The notes under the pieces were generated by a model. It was not told the origin of the DNA and did not search any database. It saw nothing but the letters and a program-made list of their open reading frames with translations. Below, in pieces: positions 28,847-40,983 of a DNA stretch of 64,000 bases (positions within the stretch are counted from its first letter, which is position 1; each line of letters opens with the position of its first letter). The stretch is from Diaphorobacter sp. HDW4B. Its GTDB lineage: Bacteria; Pseudomonadota; Gammaproteobacteria; Burkholderiales; Burkholderiaceae_C. The stretch is from positions 62,001-126,000 of the forward strand of contig NZ_CP049905.1 of assembly GCF_011305535.1 (NCBI RefSeq). Reading direction: 5' to 3'. A program made the position numbers and the translations under genes.

Positions 28847-29260
28847 ATGGCCGACCGACTTCCCCAATCACCCGCCCCACATCCACACAAGGCCCGCACT
28901 GGGCTCAACCGCTGGATTCACGCCTTCGGCTACTCGCTGCAAGGACTCAGGGCGGGCTGGGATGAAAAGGCGTTTCGCGCCGAAGCCAGCGTTGCGATCA
29001 TCATGGTCCCCGCCGCCTTCTGGCTGGGGCGAAGCTGGATTGAAGTGGCCCTGCTGGCAGGCTCCGTGCTGCTGGTGATGATCGTCGAGTTGCTCAACAC
29101 CGGGATCGAGGCCGCCATTGACCGCATCGGCCCCGAGTTGCACGATCTGTCCAAACGCGCCAAGGACATGGGCAGCGCCGCCGTGCTGCTGACCCTGCTG
29201 CTGTGCGGCGGCATCTGGCTTGCCGCGCTCTATCAAAGGTTTGCGAATGTCATCCACTAA
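28847..29260 (+). CDS. dgkA: Diacylglycerol kinase DgkA
   Basis: A 137-residue trimeric inner-membrane kinase that recycles diacylglycerol to phosphatidic acid. After a polar N-terminus comes the amphipathic segment LQGLRAGWDEKAFRAEASVA, then three transmembrane helices. The active-site motif is VELLNTGIEAAIDRIGPELH with SKRAKDMGSAAVLLTLL. The family motif normally reads ELLNTAIE; here one alanine is glycine. The stop codon overlaps the start of the next gene by 14 bp, so translation is coupled. Confidence 0.93.
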   Translation: MADRLPQSPAPHPHKARTGLNRWIHAFGYSLQGLRAGWDEKAFRAEASVAIIMVPAAFWLGRSWIEVALLAGSVLLVMIVELLNTGIEAAIDRIGPELHDLSKRAKDMGSAAVLLTLLLCGGIWLAALYQRFANVIH

Positions 29261-29861
29261 CAAGAAACAACAAGCTCCCACGTTCTCGATCTGCGTCTAC
29301 CTCGGCTCACGCCCCGGAGAGAACCCCGCCTTCACCCAATCCGCCATTCAGGTCGGCACCTGGATCGGTGAACATGGCGGTCAACTCGTCTACGGCGGTG
29401 GCAAAAGCGGCCTGATGGGCACCGTCGCCGAAGCCACCCGCAAGGCCGGTGGCCACGTCGTGGGCGTGATCCCCAAGGCGCTGGTCGACAAAGAACTGGC
29501 CAACCAGCATTGCGACGAACTCCACATCGTCGACAACATGCACGAGCGCAAAGCCATGATGGCCGAGCGCAGCGATGCCTTCGTCGCCCTGCCCGGCGGC
29601 ATCGGCACGTTTGAAGAACTGTTCGAAATCTGGACCTGGCGCCAGCTCGGCTACCACGACAAGCCCATCGGCCTGCTCAACGTGGACGGCTACTACGACG
29701 GCATGCTGGGCTTCCTCGACACCAGCGTGAAGTCCGGCTTCATGGGCGAGTGGCAGATGGACCTCGTCTCCACCCACACCGATCACGACGCGCTGCTGCG
29801 CAAGCTGGTGGAGGAAGCGGGCAACAACATGTCGCAGATTCCGCTGCGCACCGTGATCTGA
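29247..29861 (+). CDS. LOG family protein (TIGR00730-type nucleotide phosphoribohydrolase)
   Basis: A 204-residue Rossmann-like protein of the LOG/YgdH family. The signature PGGIGTFEELFEIWTWRQLG (Pro-Gly-Gly-x-Gly-Thr-x-x-Glu) is complete, as are VYGGGKSGLMGTVAEA and MHERKAMMAERSDAFVALPG. Such enzymes cleave nucleoside 5'-monophosphates, including cytokinin nucleotides, to base and ribose 5-phosphate. The ATG at 29247 lies inside the end of dgkA. A bidirectional terminator follows. Confidence 0.9.
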   Translation: MSSTNKKQQAPTFSICVYLGSRPGENPAFTQSAIQVGTWIGEHGGQLVYGGGKSGLMGTVAEATRKAGGHVVGVIPKALVDKELANQHCDELHIVDNMHERKAMMAERSDAFVALPGGIGTFEELFEIWTWRQLGYHDKPIGLLNVDGYYDGMLGFLDTSVKSGFMGEWQMDLVSTHTDHDALLRKLVEEAGNNMSQIPLRTVI

Positions 29862-29896
29862 TTCATGATCTGATCGACTGTCGCCCCAGAAAGCAC

Positions 29897-29919
29897 AAAG
29901 CCCGATCCAGTCGGGCTTT
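29897..29919. terminator. Bidirectional intrinsic terminator
   Basis: AAAGCCCGATCCAGTCGGGCTTT, with TCGTTTT after it, forms a 9-bp stem between the LOG family gene (+) and glnB (-). It can serve both. Confidence 0.82.
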
Positions 29920-29946
29920 GTCGTTTTGAGAGCAGGCTTGAAAGGT

Positions 29947-31999
<2,053 letters not shown>

Positions 32000-32298
32000 G
32001 GTGCGAGCGAAAGAGACTGCGGGCAATTATGTCATCGTGCTTTCATTCTCGTAGGCGAGCGAGAAAAAGCCGCAGCGTGCATGCAGCACAAAGCCGCTCC
32101 CGCAAGCGCTCCAGTTGTCCCCACTCGCGTTGGACAGTGATGTGGACAAGTTGCGGAACACTTTGTATGCATCGCATAAGTGGCTGATTTTCAAGGAGGT
32201 TTGAACACCTGCTCAAAAACGAGGCACATGCAAGGCAACGCAAGACCACAATCGTGTCCGTTCAGCGGACGTGATTTGCGCCGAATGCATCATCTCCC

Positions 32299-33576
32299 TT
32301 GGCTTTCACAGGAGACCGGTTTGCGCGATCATCGCTGCTTCCGAGACATCGAAACCACTCTGTCACCTTGTCTGCCTACCCGACTCCCGCCTCTTTAGCA
32401 GAATCCACAGCATCCGACCACTACACGCTGGAGCTGCTGGACTCCGCGCTCAAGGTGGATGCTGCCGAATGGGACAGCCTGCTCGCCCAGCAAAGCCACG
32501 CCACGCCCTTCATGCGCCACGCGTATCTTGCTGCGATGGAAACCAGCGACAGCGCGAATGCAGACACCGGCTGGACGCCCGTCTTCTGCCTGCTCAAAAA
32601 GAACGGCGTGCTCGAAGCCGCCTGTGCGCTCTACGCCAAGACCCACTCGTATGGGGAATACGTTTTTGACTGGGCCTGGGCCGACGCCTACCAGCGCCAC
32701 GGCCTGCAGTACTACCCCAAGGGTGTGCTCGCCGTGCCGTTCACACCCGTGCCGGGCAGCCGCCTGCTGGCGAAGAACGAGCAGGCGCGCACGCTGCTGC
32801 TCAAGGGCGTGATCGACTGGGCGCAGGAGGCTGAACTGTCGTCCGTCCACATGCTGTTTGGTGCCGAAGATGATCTGCAGGCTGCCAAAAACCTCGGGCT
32901 GATGCTGCGCCACACCGTGCAATTCCATTGGCACAACCGGCATCCCCAAAGCGGCATCGCATTCCAATCATTCGACGAATTTCTCGCGTCGCTCAATCAG
33001 GAAAAGCGCAAGAAAATCCGCCAGGAACGCCGACGCGTGCACGATGCGGGAGTGACGTTCGACGTCATCGAAGGCGCGAACATCAGCGATGCGGACTGGG
33101 ATTTCTTCTATGCGTGCTACGAACGCACCTATCTGGAACATGGCAACGCGCCGTATCTGACGCGCGCGTTCTTCCAAAGCATGCAGCGCAACATGCCCGA
33201 AAACTGGGTGCTGCTCATCGCCAATCAGGACGGCCGCCGCATTGCGTCCAGCCTGATCGCCGTACAGGACTCCGTGGCGTATGGCCGCTACTGGGGTGCG
33301 CTGGAGCGCGTGGACAACCTGCACTTCGAGACCTGCTACTACCAGCCGCTCGAATGGTGCATCGCGCGCGGAATCTCCCGCTTCGAAGGCGGCGCTCAGG
33401 GCCAGCACAAGATGGCCCGCGCGCTCATGCCGGTGCAGACCAGCAGCGCCCATTGGCTGGCCCATCCGGGATTTGCAGAAGCTGTCGAGCGATTTCTGGA
33501 ACGCGAAGGCCAAGGCATCGCGCAATACATGGACGAGCTGCACGAGCGCAGCCCGTTCAGGCAAGCGACGCCCTGA
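32299..33576 (+). CDS. GNAT/FemAB-like N-acyltransferase (DUF482, PF04339 family)
   Basis: A protein of 402-425 residues. Family segments are WDSLLAQQSHATPFMRHAYL near the N-terminus, YGEYVFDWAWADAYQRHGLQ, YYPKGVLAVPFTPVPGSRLL, SVHMLFGAEDDL, FHWHNRHPQSGIAFQSFDEF, KRKKIRQERRRVHDAGV and RYWGALERVDNLHFETCYY. These fit the PF04339 group of peptidogalycan- or FemAB-type acyltransferases; the substrate is unknown. The start is uncertain: no ATG or GTG fits, and TTG codons at 32299 or 32368 are the options, the latter closer to family length. It is read divergently from nadE. Confidence 0.83.
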   Translation: MAFTGDRFARSSLLPRHRNHSVTLSAYPTPASLAESTASDHYTLELLDSALKVDAAEWDSLLAQQSHATPFMRHAYLAAMETSDSANADTGWTPVFCLLKKNGVLEAACALYAKTHSYGEYVFDWAWADAYQRHGLQYYPKGVLAVPFTPVPGSRLLAKNEQARTLLLKGVIDWAQEAELSSVHMLFGAEDDLQAAKNLGLMLRHTVQFHWHNRHPQSGIAFQSFDEFLASLNQEKRKKIRQERRRVHDAGVTFDVIEGANISDADWDFFYACYERTYLEHGNAPYLTRAFFQSMQRNMPENWVLLIANQDGRRIASSLIAVQDSVAYGRYWGALERVDNLHFETCYYQPLEWCIARGISRFEGGAQGQHKMARALMPVQTSSAHWLAHPGFAEAVERFLEREGQGIAQYMDELHERSPFRQATP

Positions 33577-34110
33577 TCAGACCTCTGCGTTGACCGCAGT
33601 GCGCGCCTGTTGCAGCAAGCCCATTTCGGCCGGACTGAGCAGTGCCGCAATGTCCACCACGATCAGCATCTGCCCGTCCACAGACGCCATGCCGCGCACA
33701 TAACTCGTGTCCACCGCGCCCTGGAAGTGCGGCGCAGGTTTGATCACGTCGTCCTGCAGTGCCACCACATCGGCCACCGCATCCACCACCGCGCCCAGCA
33801 GCATGTCCTCCACCCGAAGCACGATCACCACGGTGAACTCGTTGTAACTCGCCTCGGCGCAGCGCAGCTTCATGCGCAGATCGACCACCGGCACGATCAC
33901 GCCCCGCAACTGAATCACCCCCTTGATGAACTCCGGCGCATGCGCCATGCGCGTCGGCGGCTCATACGAGCGAATCTCCTGCACGCTCAGAATGTCGATG
34001 CCATACAGCTCATCGCCCAACCGAAACGTCAGATATTTCGACACAGGCACGCTCGGCACCTGCGCGGCGCGGCGCGACGAACTGGAACGCAAGGAGGAGA
34101 TGGGCAACAT
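33577..34110 (-). CDS. CheW-like chemotaxis coupling protein
   Basis: A 177-residue protein consisting of one CheW domain after a serine/arginine-rich start. The domain shows KYLTFRLGDELYGIDILSVQ, EIRSYEPPTRMAHAPEFIKG, VIQLRGVIVPVVDLRMKL and SYVRGMASVDGQMLIVVDIA. CheW links chemoreceptors to the CheA kinase. No che or receptor gene is next to it, so it is an orphan copy, possibly acting in twitching or another array. The start at 34110 was chosen by family length; the frame continues to 34203 with unrelated hydrophobic sequence. Confidence 0.88.
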   Translation of the reverse strand: MLPISSLRSSSSRRAAQVPSVPVSKYLTFRLGDELYGIDILSVQEIRSYEPPTRMAHAPEFIKGVIQLRGVIVPVVDLRMKLRCAEASYNEFTVVIVLRVEDMLLGAVVDAVADVVALQDDVIKPAPHFQGAVDTSYVRGMASVDGQMLIVVDIAALLSPAEMGLLQQARTAVNAEV

Positions 34111-34252
34111 GGGCAGGCAAGGTCCAAGGAAGATAAGAGATGTTACTAGCTGCACCAACAACACAGCAACAGCAAAAGCAGCACATCCAGACGGCCCCCG
34201 CATTCAAAACCGGGCCCCAGCAGCGCGCAGGGCACTCGATCCACAGCCCCAA

Positions 34253-34383
34253 CGGCAAGATCGCCCTTGAGACGCGACGCAGAGCCGCAGACAGTACTCC
34301 CGTACGGCAAGGCTCTGCAACAAAGTATCAAGGGCGATATTGCCGCCTCAAAACGATTCACCAATCGAAGCCGAAAGGCTTCG
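34253..34383 (-). repeat. Structured intergenic element, family 2, copy 3
   Basis: A 131-bp element. On the minus strand hairpin CGAAGCC-TTT-CGGCTTCG (34366-34383) is followed by a long stem, CGGCAATATCGCCCTTGA (34328-34345) with TCAAGGGCGATCTTGCCG (34253-34270), one mispair. Inner arms GCAGAGCC/GGCTCTGC flank the conserved CTTGCCGTACGGGAGTACTG. It follows the ppa terminator. Confidence 0.8.
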
Positions 34384-34390
34384 TAAAAAC

Positions 34391-34421
34391 AAAAAAGCCC
34401 ACTCACAACAAGCGAGCGGGC
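34391..34421 (-). terminator. Intrinsic terminator of ppa
   Basis: On the minus strand GCCCGCTC-GCTTGTTGT-GAGTGGGC followed by TTTTTTG, about 40 bp after the ppa stop codon. One pair is a G-U wobble in RNA. Confidence 0.82.
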
Positions 34422-34462
34422 CTCTGCAATCAAAGGATGGTTCCCCACCCTCAAGGCATGAA

Positions 34463-35002
34463 TCAAGCCTTCTTGGACTTTTCGTAGTTGGCTACGCCGT
34501 CGGTCAGTTCCTTGTGTGCTTCGTCCGCACCACCCCAACCCAGCACCTTGACCCACTTGCCCGCTTCCAGATCCTTGTAGTGAGCGAAGAAGTGCTCGAT
34601 GGCCTTCAGCTTGATCTCAGGCACGTCGCCCAGCGTCTTGATGTTGGCGTATTCCTTGAGGATCTTGGCGGTAGGAACAGCCAGCACCTTGCCGTCCATG
34701 CCGGCTTCGTCTTCCATTTTCAGGATGCCCAGCGCGCGGCAAGGCACGACCACGCCTGGGGGCAGCTTGTAGGGGGTCATCACCAGCACGTCGACTGGGT
34801 CGCCGTCGCCGGACAGGGTTTGTGGCACATAGCCGTAGTTGGCTGGGTAGAACATGGCGGCCGTCATGAAACGGTCCACAAAAATGCAGCCGGATTCCTT
34901 GTCCACTTCGTACTTGATGGGATCGGATTCCATGGGAATCTCGATCACGACGTTGAAGGCTTCAGGCAGGTTCTTGCCAGCAGGGACGTTGTTCAGGGAC
35001 AT
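34463..35002 (-). CDS. ppa: Inorganic pyrophosphatase (family I)
   Basis: A 179-residue cytoplasmic enzyme hydrolysing pyrophosphate to phosphate. The family I metal site Asp-Gly-Asp-Pro-x-Asp is present in [15 protein letters not shown], with [37 protein letters not shown] and the C-terminal [19 protein letters not shown]. The ATG at 35002 gives the family-standard start MSLNNVPAG. It seems monocistronic with its own terminator. The transcript may run on into the family 2 repeat downstream. Confidence 0.95.
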   Translation of the reverse strand: MSLNNVPAGKNLPEAFNVVIEIPMESDPIKYEVDKESGCIFVDRFMTAAMFYPANYGYVPQTLSGDGDPVDVLVMTPYKLPPGVVVPCRALGILKMEDEAGMDGKVLAVPTAKILKEYANIKTLGDVPEIKLKAIEHFFAHYKDLEAGKWVKVLGWGGADEAHKELTDGVANYEKSKKA

Positions 35003-35170
35003 GGTCTCAACAGTTCTGTTCTGAGTGAATGGAAGAAATGGGTGTTTTGCCCGCCTTGGACACTGTCCATCAGGACATTTCGCCAAGTGGGAAACCGCTT
35101 ATTTTAAGACCAAGCCCCTTGCGTGCAGCTTTCGCACACCGATGAGGGGCCATAAACCTCAGGAAGCATC

Positions 35171-35707
35171 TCAGGATGCCGCACCACGCTCGCGCCTGCG
35201 AACCGGCCCTGCGCCCTGTTCCACCGCGTGCTGGACCTCGCGGCGCAGCCCCAACGCAAAGCCCATTTCGGCAAGAACGAAAAGCGGCCCGATGGCCAGT
35301 CCGATCACATCATCGACAAACGCCGGCTTGCGCCCTTCGAACCAATGGCCAATGAACTGAATCACCCAGCCCACCAGAAACAGGCCCACGCCCGACGTCA
35401 GCCAGATCGCCGTTGATTGCCCGGCAAACCACAGCCCTACTTCCTGCATGGCGGCGATCAGCAGCGCCATGCACAAGCCATAACGCAGATCAAGCAAGAA
35501 ATAGAACACGCAAACCGCCAGCGCGACCACCAGCGCCGGAGTCACCGGCAGCCCCGCCGGGCCGCCCAGCGTCAGGAACACCGGCCGCGACAACAAAATG
35601 ACCACGGCCAGCATGATCATCGGCACGCCGACCAGATGCGTCTGGATATTGCGCGGATCGCGGTGGTATTCGGCGTATTGCGTCAGTTGCGCATTCAGGT
35701 TTCGCAT
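35171..35707 (-). CDS. Mpo1-like membrane protein (DUF962)
   Basis: A 178-residue membrane protein of the yeast Mpo1/YGL010w type. The signature is the N-terminal YAEYHRDPRNIQTHLVGVPM with the histidines that bind iron in the yeast dioxygenase, then about four transmembrane helices and the second conserved part FIGHWFEGRKPAFVDDVIGL. In yeast the protein oxidises 2-hydroxy fatty acids; the bacterial substrate is not established. The start at 35707 is chosen by family similarity; the frame continues upstream to 35878. Confidence 0.83.
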   Translation of the reverse strand: MRNLNAQLTQYAEYHRDPRNIQTHLVGVPMIMLAVVILLSRPVFLTLGGPAGLPVTPALVVALAVCVFYFLLDLRYGLCMALLIAAMQEVGLWFAGQSTAIWLTSGVGLFLVGWVIQFIGHWFEGRKPAFVDDVIGLAIGPLFVLAEMGFALGLRREVQHAVEQGAGPVRRRERGAAS

Positions 35708-35862
35708 GATTTGTGGGGTTCCTGCGGCATCCGTTGGCCGTCGCCTTCCGTCGGAAAGAACCGAGGCGACAGCAAGATTTTTGTCTCTCCCGCACAATGA
35801 GGCAAGTTTTGCGCCAGCGCAATCCCAAAAGCATCCCAAGCCCGCCACGATCCGAATAAAAA

Positions 35863-36420
35863 ATGCCTTTGTCTCCACCCGTTGCCCGCACCGCCCGCCA
35901 TGTCCGCCGCGTCACCTACCAAGGATTCGAGCGCGAAGATGGACTCTGGGACATAGAGGGCGAACTCCACGACAGCAAGGCCGAGGACACACCGTTCATC
36001 CGCGACCCCAGCATCATCCGCCGCGCGGGCGAACCCATCCACCACATGTGGCTGCGCGTGACCGTCAACCGCCAGCTCGTCGTGCAGGCCATCGAAGCCT
36101 CGATGGACGCCCATCCGCTGGGCGGCTGCCCCGAGGCGCTGGCGTCGATCCAGTCCATGGTCGGCTGCAGCATGTCGCGCGGCTGGCGCAAGGCCATCCA
36201 GGAGAATCTGGGCGGCGTCGCAGGCTGCACGCATATCCGCGAGCTGCTGTTCAACCTGGCCACGGCCGCATTCCAGACCATGCCAGCCGTCTTCAGCAGC
36301 GTGGGGGACGAGCCGCCGCGCCACCTCAACCAATGCACCGGCTGGGATTTCAACGGCCCGGGCGTCAAGGAATTCTTCCCCCAGTTCTACGGACGCAGAA
36401 CCGAGGTTCCTGCAAAGTAA
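35863..36420 (+). CDS. DUF2889 domain-containing protein
   Basis: A 185-residue soluble protein without signal peptide or membrane helix. Conserved-looking segments are VRRVTYQGFEREDGLWDIEG, ELHDSKAEDTPF, GEPIHHMWLRVTVNRQLVV, GCSMSRGWRKAIQENLGGVA, GCTHIRELLFNLATAAFQTM and QCTGWDFNGPGVKEFFPQFY. The pattern of Cys, His and Trp residues is typical of DUF2889, whose function is unknown. It is divergent from the Mpo1-like gene and convergent with the PilJ-domain gene. Confidence 0.84.
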   Translation: MPLSPPVARTARHVRRVTYQGFEREDGLWDIEGELHDSKAEDTPFIRDPSIIRRAGEPIHHMWLRVTVNRQLVVQAIEASMDAHPLGGCPEALASIQSMVGCSMSRGWRKAIQENLGGVAGCTHIRELLFNLATAAFQTMPAVFSSVGDEPPRHLNQCTGWDFNGPGVKEFFPQFYGRRTEVPAK

Positions 36421-36441
36421 ACGGCTTGGTCGGTGGTCCGA

Positions 36442-37281
36442 TCAGCCGATCACCGACTGCAGCGCTGCTTCATACAACTGCGTCAGTTCGTCCATCAGTT
36501 GCAGCAGCCGTTCGCTGGTGGTTGCCACGTCTTCGAGGCCGCGCGCATCCGGCTGGCGCTTGATGGCTGCGTCGAAGAAGACAAACTGCCCCTGCCCCAA
36601 TTCCAGCGCCGTGCGAATCGCGGGCGTGGTGATCGGCGCGTCGGCCAGTTGCTTGAGCGACGTCTGGAACAGCCCCAGATCGCCCGCCATCTGCTCGCGC
36701 ACCTCGCGCGAGTCGAAACCTGCGGCGATCAAGGTGTAGTTCTTGGCCACGCGCTGCGAGAGCATGCGTTGGCGACCGGCCACGTTCACCAAGCGTGCCG
36801 AGGGCGTCTGGGTCAGCTTCTCGAACGCCTCCGTGGCGCTGTTGGCCAGTTTGAGCATGTCGTTGGACTGCTGGGACACAGCCATGAAACCCTCCTTGGT
36901 GACAGGCGCAGCCGCCAGCGAGTCGAGCTTGGTCGCACTGCCATGCACGTCAGCGATGAAACGCGCGACCTCCTTCGGCCAGTTCTGGCGCTCCAGTTCC
37001 GCCAGGCCCGCCTGCACCTGCTGGCGCGTCTGCTGCAAGACCTCACGGGTCTTCTCGGGGAGCGTCTTCAGATATAGTTGCCCGTATGCCTTGGCCATGC
37101 GCTGCGACAAAGCACGAAACTTGGCCGTGCGGTTGATGGCCGTGGCAATCGCCATGCGCTCCTGGGCCGACAGTGAAACCGCCGCAGGTGCACAGATGGC
37201 CGTGATCAACAAACGCACAGCATCCCTGCGACTATTGCGGCATGGAACTGGCTCGATCAGATTTGTATCAAAATTGTTCAT
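36442..37281 (-). CDS. PilJ-type sensor-domain protein without output domain
   Basis: A 279-residue protein with a hydrophobic signal or anchor (AVRLLITAICAPAAVSLSA) and two tandem copies of the helical domain found at the N-terminus of type IV pili methyl-accepting transducers: INRTAKFRALSQRMAKAYGQ (about 41-60) and VNVAGRQRMLSQRVAKNYTL (about 162-181). The motif (Q/R)-x-(M/L)-x-Q-R-(M/V)-A-K repeats clearly. No methyl-accepting or kinase domain follows, so it looks like a periplasmic sensing module. An alternative start at 37305 adds eight residues. It is read divergently from moaA. Confidence 0.82.
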   Translation of the reverse strand: MNNFDTNLIEPVPCRNSRRDAVRLLITAICAPAAVSLSAQERMAIATAINRTAKFRALSQRMAKAYGQLYLKTLPEKTREVLQQTRQQVQAGLAELERQNWPKEVARFIADVHGSATKLDSLAAAPVTKEGFMAVSQQSNDMLKLANSATEAFEKLTQTPSARLVNVAGRQRMLSQRVAKNYTLIAAGFDSREVREQMAGDLGLFQTSLKQLADAPITTPAIRTALELGQGQFVFFDAAIKRQPDARGLEDVATTSERLLQLMDELTQLYEAALQSVIG

Positions 37282-37439
37282 GCAGCGGATTTTGCGCAAG
37301 GGCAAACCCTAAGTCTTGAATTTATGAACATGGCCTGATCGCAACCAATAGTCGTGCGATATTGATGGTGCCTGCTCCAGAAATTGAAGCGCTTCAAGGC
37401 TTGCTTGCACAGGCAGTTGTAGAAAACAAAAACACCCAC

Positions 37440-38582
37440 ATGGCAGAACGCGTCATCCCCATCGTCGATCAGCGCAAAGGCGCATTGCCAGCCGTCGTGC
37501 CCGAAGGTGCGCCGTCGGACTTTGCCGCGCAGTTGAGCGATGCCCACCAGCGACCGCTCCGGGATCTGCGCATCAGCGTCACCGATCGCTGCAACTTCCG
37601 TTGCTCGTACTGCATGCCCAAGGATGTGTTCAACAAGGACTATCCGTATCTGCCGCACAGCGCCCTGCTGAGCTTCGAGGAAATCACCCGGCTCGCGGGC
37701 CAGTTCATGCGCCTTGGCGTGCGCAAGATCCGCCTGACGGGCGGCGAACCCCTGCTGCGCAAGAACATCGAGCAGCTCATCGTTCAACTCGCCAATCTGC
37801 GCACGCTGGACGGCAAGGTGCCCGATCTCACCCTCACCACCAACGGCTCGCTGCTCGCGCGCAAGGCGCAGGCGCTGCGCGATGCCGGGCTCTCGCGCGT
37901 GACGGTGAGTCTGGACAGTCTGGACGACGCCATCTTTCGCGGCATGAACGACATGGACTTTCCGGTAGCCGAAGTGCTCTCCGGCATCGAGACCGCCCGC
38001 AAGGTGGGCTTCGAGCACATCAAGGTGAACATGGTCGTCAAGCGCGGCACGAACGACCACGAAATCCTGCCCATGGCACGCCATTTCCGCGGCACGGGCA
38101 TCACGCTGCGCTTCATCGAATACATGGATGTGGGCTCCACCAACGGCTGGCGCATGGACGAGGTGCTGCCGTCCGACGAGGTCATCCAGTTGCTGCAAAG
38201 CGAGTTTCCGCTGATTCCGCTGGCCGCCAGCACCAAGGGCGAAACCGCCAAGCGCTGGGGCTATGCCGACGCGAACGGCGTGCACGATCCGGCCCAGGGC
38301 GAGGTCGGCGTGATCAGCAGCGTCACCCATGCCTTCTGCGGCGACTGCAACCGCGCGCGGCTTTCCACTGAGGGTCAGCTCTATCTGTGCCTGTTCGCCG
38401 AGCAAGGCTACGACCTTCGCAGCCTGCTGCGCGGCACGGCCACGGACGACGAGATCGCCGCCGCCATCGCCCACATCTGGCAGGGCCGCACGGATCGCTA
38501 TTCCGAACTGCGCGCCAGCCTGCCGCACGACACCGGCGGTCATGCCAAGCGCCGCGTCGAGATGAGCTACATCGGCGGCTAA
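37440..38582 (+). CDS. moaA: GTP 3',8-cyclase MoaA
   Basis: A 380-residue radical SAM enzyme starting molybdenum cofactor synthesis by rearranging GTP. The SAM cluster is [19 protein letters not shown] (Cys-x3-Cys-x2-Cys). [15 protein letters not shown] binds SAM. The second cluster is in [21 protein letters not shown]. The C-terminus ends in the essential Gly-Gly (MSYIGG). I prefer the ATG at 37440; the frame stays open to 37362 and would add 26 residues. It is followed after 36 bp by a GNAT gene and then moeA, a compact cofactor operon. Confidence 0.95.
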   Translation: MAERVIPIVDQRKGALPAVVPEGAPSDFAAQLSDAHQRPLRDLRISVTDRCNFRCSYCMPKDVFNKDYPYLPHSALLSFEEITRLAGQFMRLGVRKIRLTGGEPLLRKNIEQLIVQLANLRTLDGKVPDLTLTTNGSLLARKAQALRDAGLSRVTVSLDSLDDAIFRGMNDMDFPVAEVLSGIETARKVGFEHIKVNMVVKRGTNDHEILPMARHFRGTGITLRFIEYMDVGSTNGWRMDEVLPSDEVIQLLQSEFPLIPLAASTKGETAKRWGYADANGVHDPAQGEVGVISSVTHAFCGDCNRARLSTEGQLYLCLFAEQGYDLRSLLRGTATDDEIAAAIAHIWQGRTDRYSELRASLPHDTGGHAKRRVEMSYIGG

Positions 38583-38605
38583 ACTCACCGTCACAGCCCG
38601 TTTTC

Positions 38606-38612
38606 GGGGGAG
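38606..38612 (+). promoter_or_regulatory. Ribosome-binding site deciding an ATT start
   Basis: GGGGGAG lies six bases before ATT at 38619. It is the only good Shine-Dalgarno match between the moaA stop and the GNAT coding region and supports the unusual start codon. Confidence 0.5.
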
Positions 38613-38618
38613 TCCGTC

Positions 38619-39170
38619 ATTTCCGCCGCCAACATCCGCATCGCCCTTCTCCAAGCCGCCGACGCGCCCGCCTACAAGGTGCTGCGCGACGCGTCGCTGC
38701 TGCGCACGCCCGAGGCCTTCTCGACGGACTACGCCACGGCGGTCACCCGACCGCCAGCGGTGTATTCGGCGCGGTTTTCGACACCCGGCAACGGGCCTTT
38801 CTATCTGGGCGCATTCACGGATGCGGGCGAACTCGTGGGCAGCATCGGCTTCGAGCGCGAGGACGCCAAATTCAAGCGCCATATGGGCCACATCAACGCG
38901 GTCATGATCAAAGTCAATTTCGAGCACCAAGGAATCGCGAGAAAATTATTGGAAGCCTGCATCGCCCATGCAGAACAGATTGTCGGGCTCGAATTGCTGC
39001 AGTTGGGCGTCACCGCCAGCAATGAACGCGCCGTTCGCCTTTATGAACGCGCGGGCTTCAAGCCTTACGGCAGAATGCCGCGCGCCATCGTGGTCGACGG
39101 CGTCGGTCACGACCATCTGCTGATGGTCCGCGCCCTGCCCGGCTGCCCTGAATTGAATGTGTCTTCCTGA
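38619..39170 (+). CDS. GNAT family N-acetyltransferase with probable ATT start
   Basis: A GNAT-fold protein. The fold's first strand and helix (IRIALLQAADAPAYKVLRDA, then LRTPEAFSTDY) start right after 38619. Later parts are VGSIGFEREDAKFKRHMGHI, the acetyl-CoA loop EHQGIARKLLEACIAHA and NERAVRLYERAGFKPYG. The frame is open back to the moaA stop but holds no ATG, GTG or TTG before a GTG at 38679, which would cut off the first strand and helix. ATT at 38619 has GGGGGAG six bases upstream, so I take it as start (183 residues). The stop touches the moeA ATG. Substrate unknown. Confidence 0.75.
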   Translation: MSAANIRIALLQAADAPAYKVLRDASLLRTPEAFSTDYATAVTRPPAVYSARFSTPGNGPFYLGAFTDAGELVGSIGFEREDAKFKRHMGHINAVMIKVNFEHQGIARKLLEACIAHAEQIVGLELLQLGVTASNERAVRLYERAGFKPYGRMPRAIVVDGVGHDHLLMVRALPGCPELNVSS

Positions 39171-40466
<1,296 letters not shown>

Positions 40467-40544
40467 CGCGAACTGTCGCCCCCGCACCTGAAAGCATCTG
40501 CTCGGCCGGAGCACAATGCGGCCTGAATACTCTGGAGACAACCT

Positions 40545-40868
40545 ATGCCCTTCACCAGCCGCCACGCCGCCACAGCCCCTTCACGCGAAGCCATAGACCA
40601 ACTCACTGGCGCGGCCGTTCTGGAGTTTGGCACACCGTGGTGCGGCCACTGCCAGCGCGCGCAGCCGCTGATCGAGCAAGCGCTGGAAGACGAGGCCAAC
40701 GTGGCGCACATCAAGGTGGAAGACGGCTCGGGCCAGCGCCTGGGACGCAGCTTCGGCGTGAAGCTCTGGCCGACCTTGATCTTTCTGCGCGACGGCAAGG
40801 AAGTCGACCGAATGGTGCGCCCGGACAGCGCGCAGAGCATTCACGAGGCGATTGAAAAGCTGATTTGA
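40545..40868 (+). CDS. Thioredoxin family protein
   Basis: A 107-residue thioredoxin-fold protein with the active-site motif Trp-Cys-Gly-His-Cys in LEFGTPWCGHCQRAQPLIEQ and the cis-proline region GVKLWPTLIFLRDGKEV. WCGHC differs from the WCGPC of canonical TrxA, which is also present in the window (63264), and is closer to disulfide-isomerase-like thioredoxins. There is no signal peptide, so it is cytoplasmic. A clear ribosome-binding site (GGAGAC) precedes the ATG. Confidence 0.88.
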   Translation: MPFTSRHAATAPSREAIDQLTGAAVLEFGTPWCGHCQRAQPLIEQALEDEANVAHIKVEDGSGQRLGRSFGVKLWPTLIFLRDGKEVDRMVRPDSAQSIHEAIEKLI

Positions 40869-40983
40869 ACCCACATCGACTTGCGGTGCTGGTTCCATAA
40901 TACGCGGCCTTGCCCAAGGCCCGCGCTGCCCATGCACTTCCGGCGCAGCTCTCGATTCCGTCAAAAGAACGCAAAGCCCATCC

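Larger units (their letters stand above)
34111..34462. other. Intergenic region between cheW-like gene and ppa
   Basis: The 352 bp hold the upstream region of the CheW gene, copy 3 of the family 2 structured element (34253-34383) and the ppa terminator (34391-34421). No gene is seen. Confidence 0.7.
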
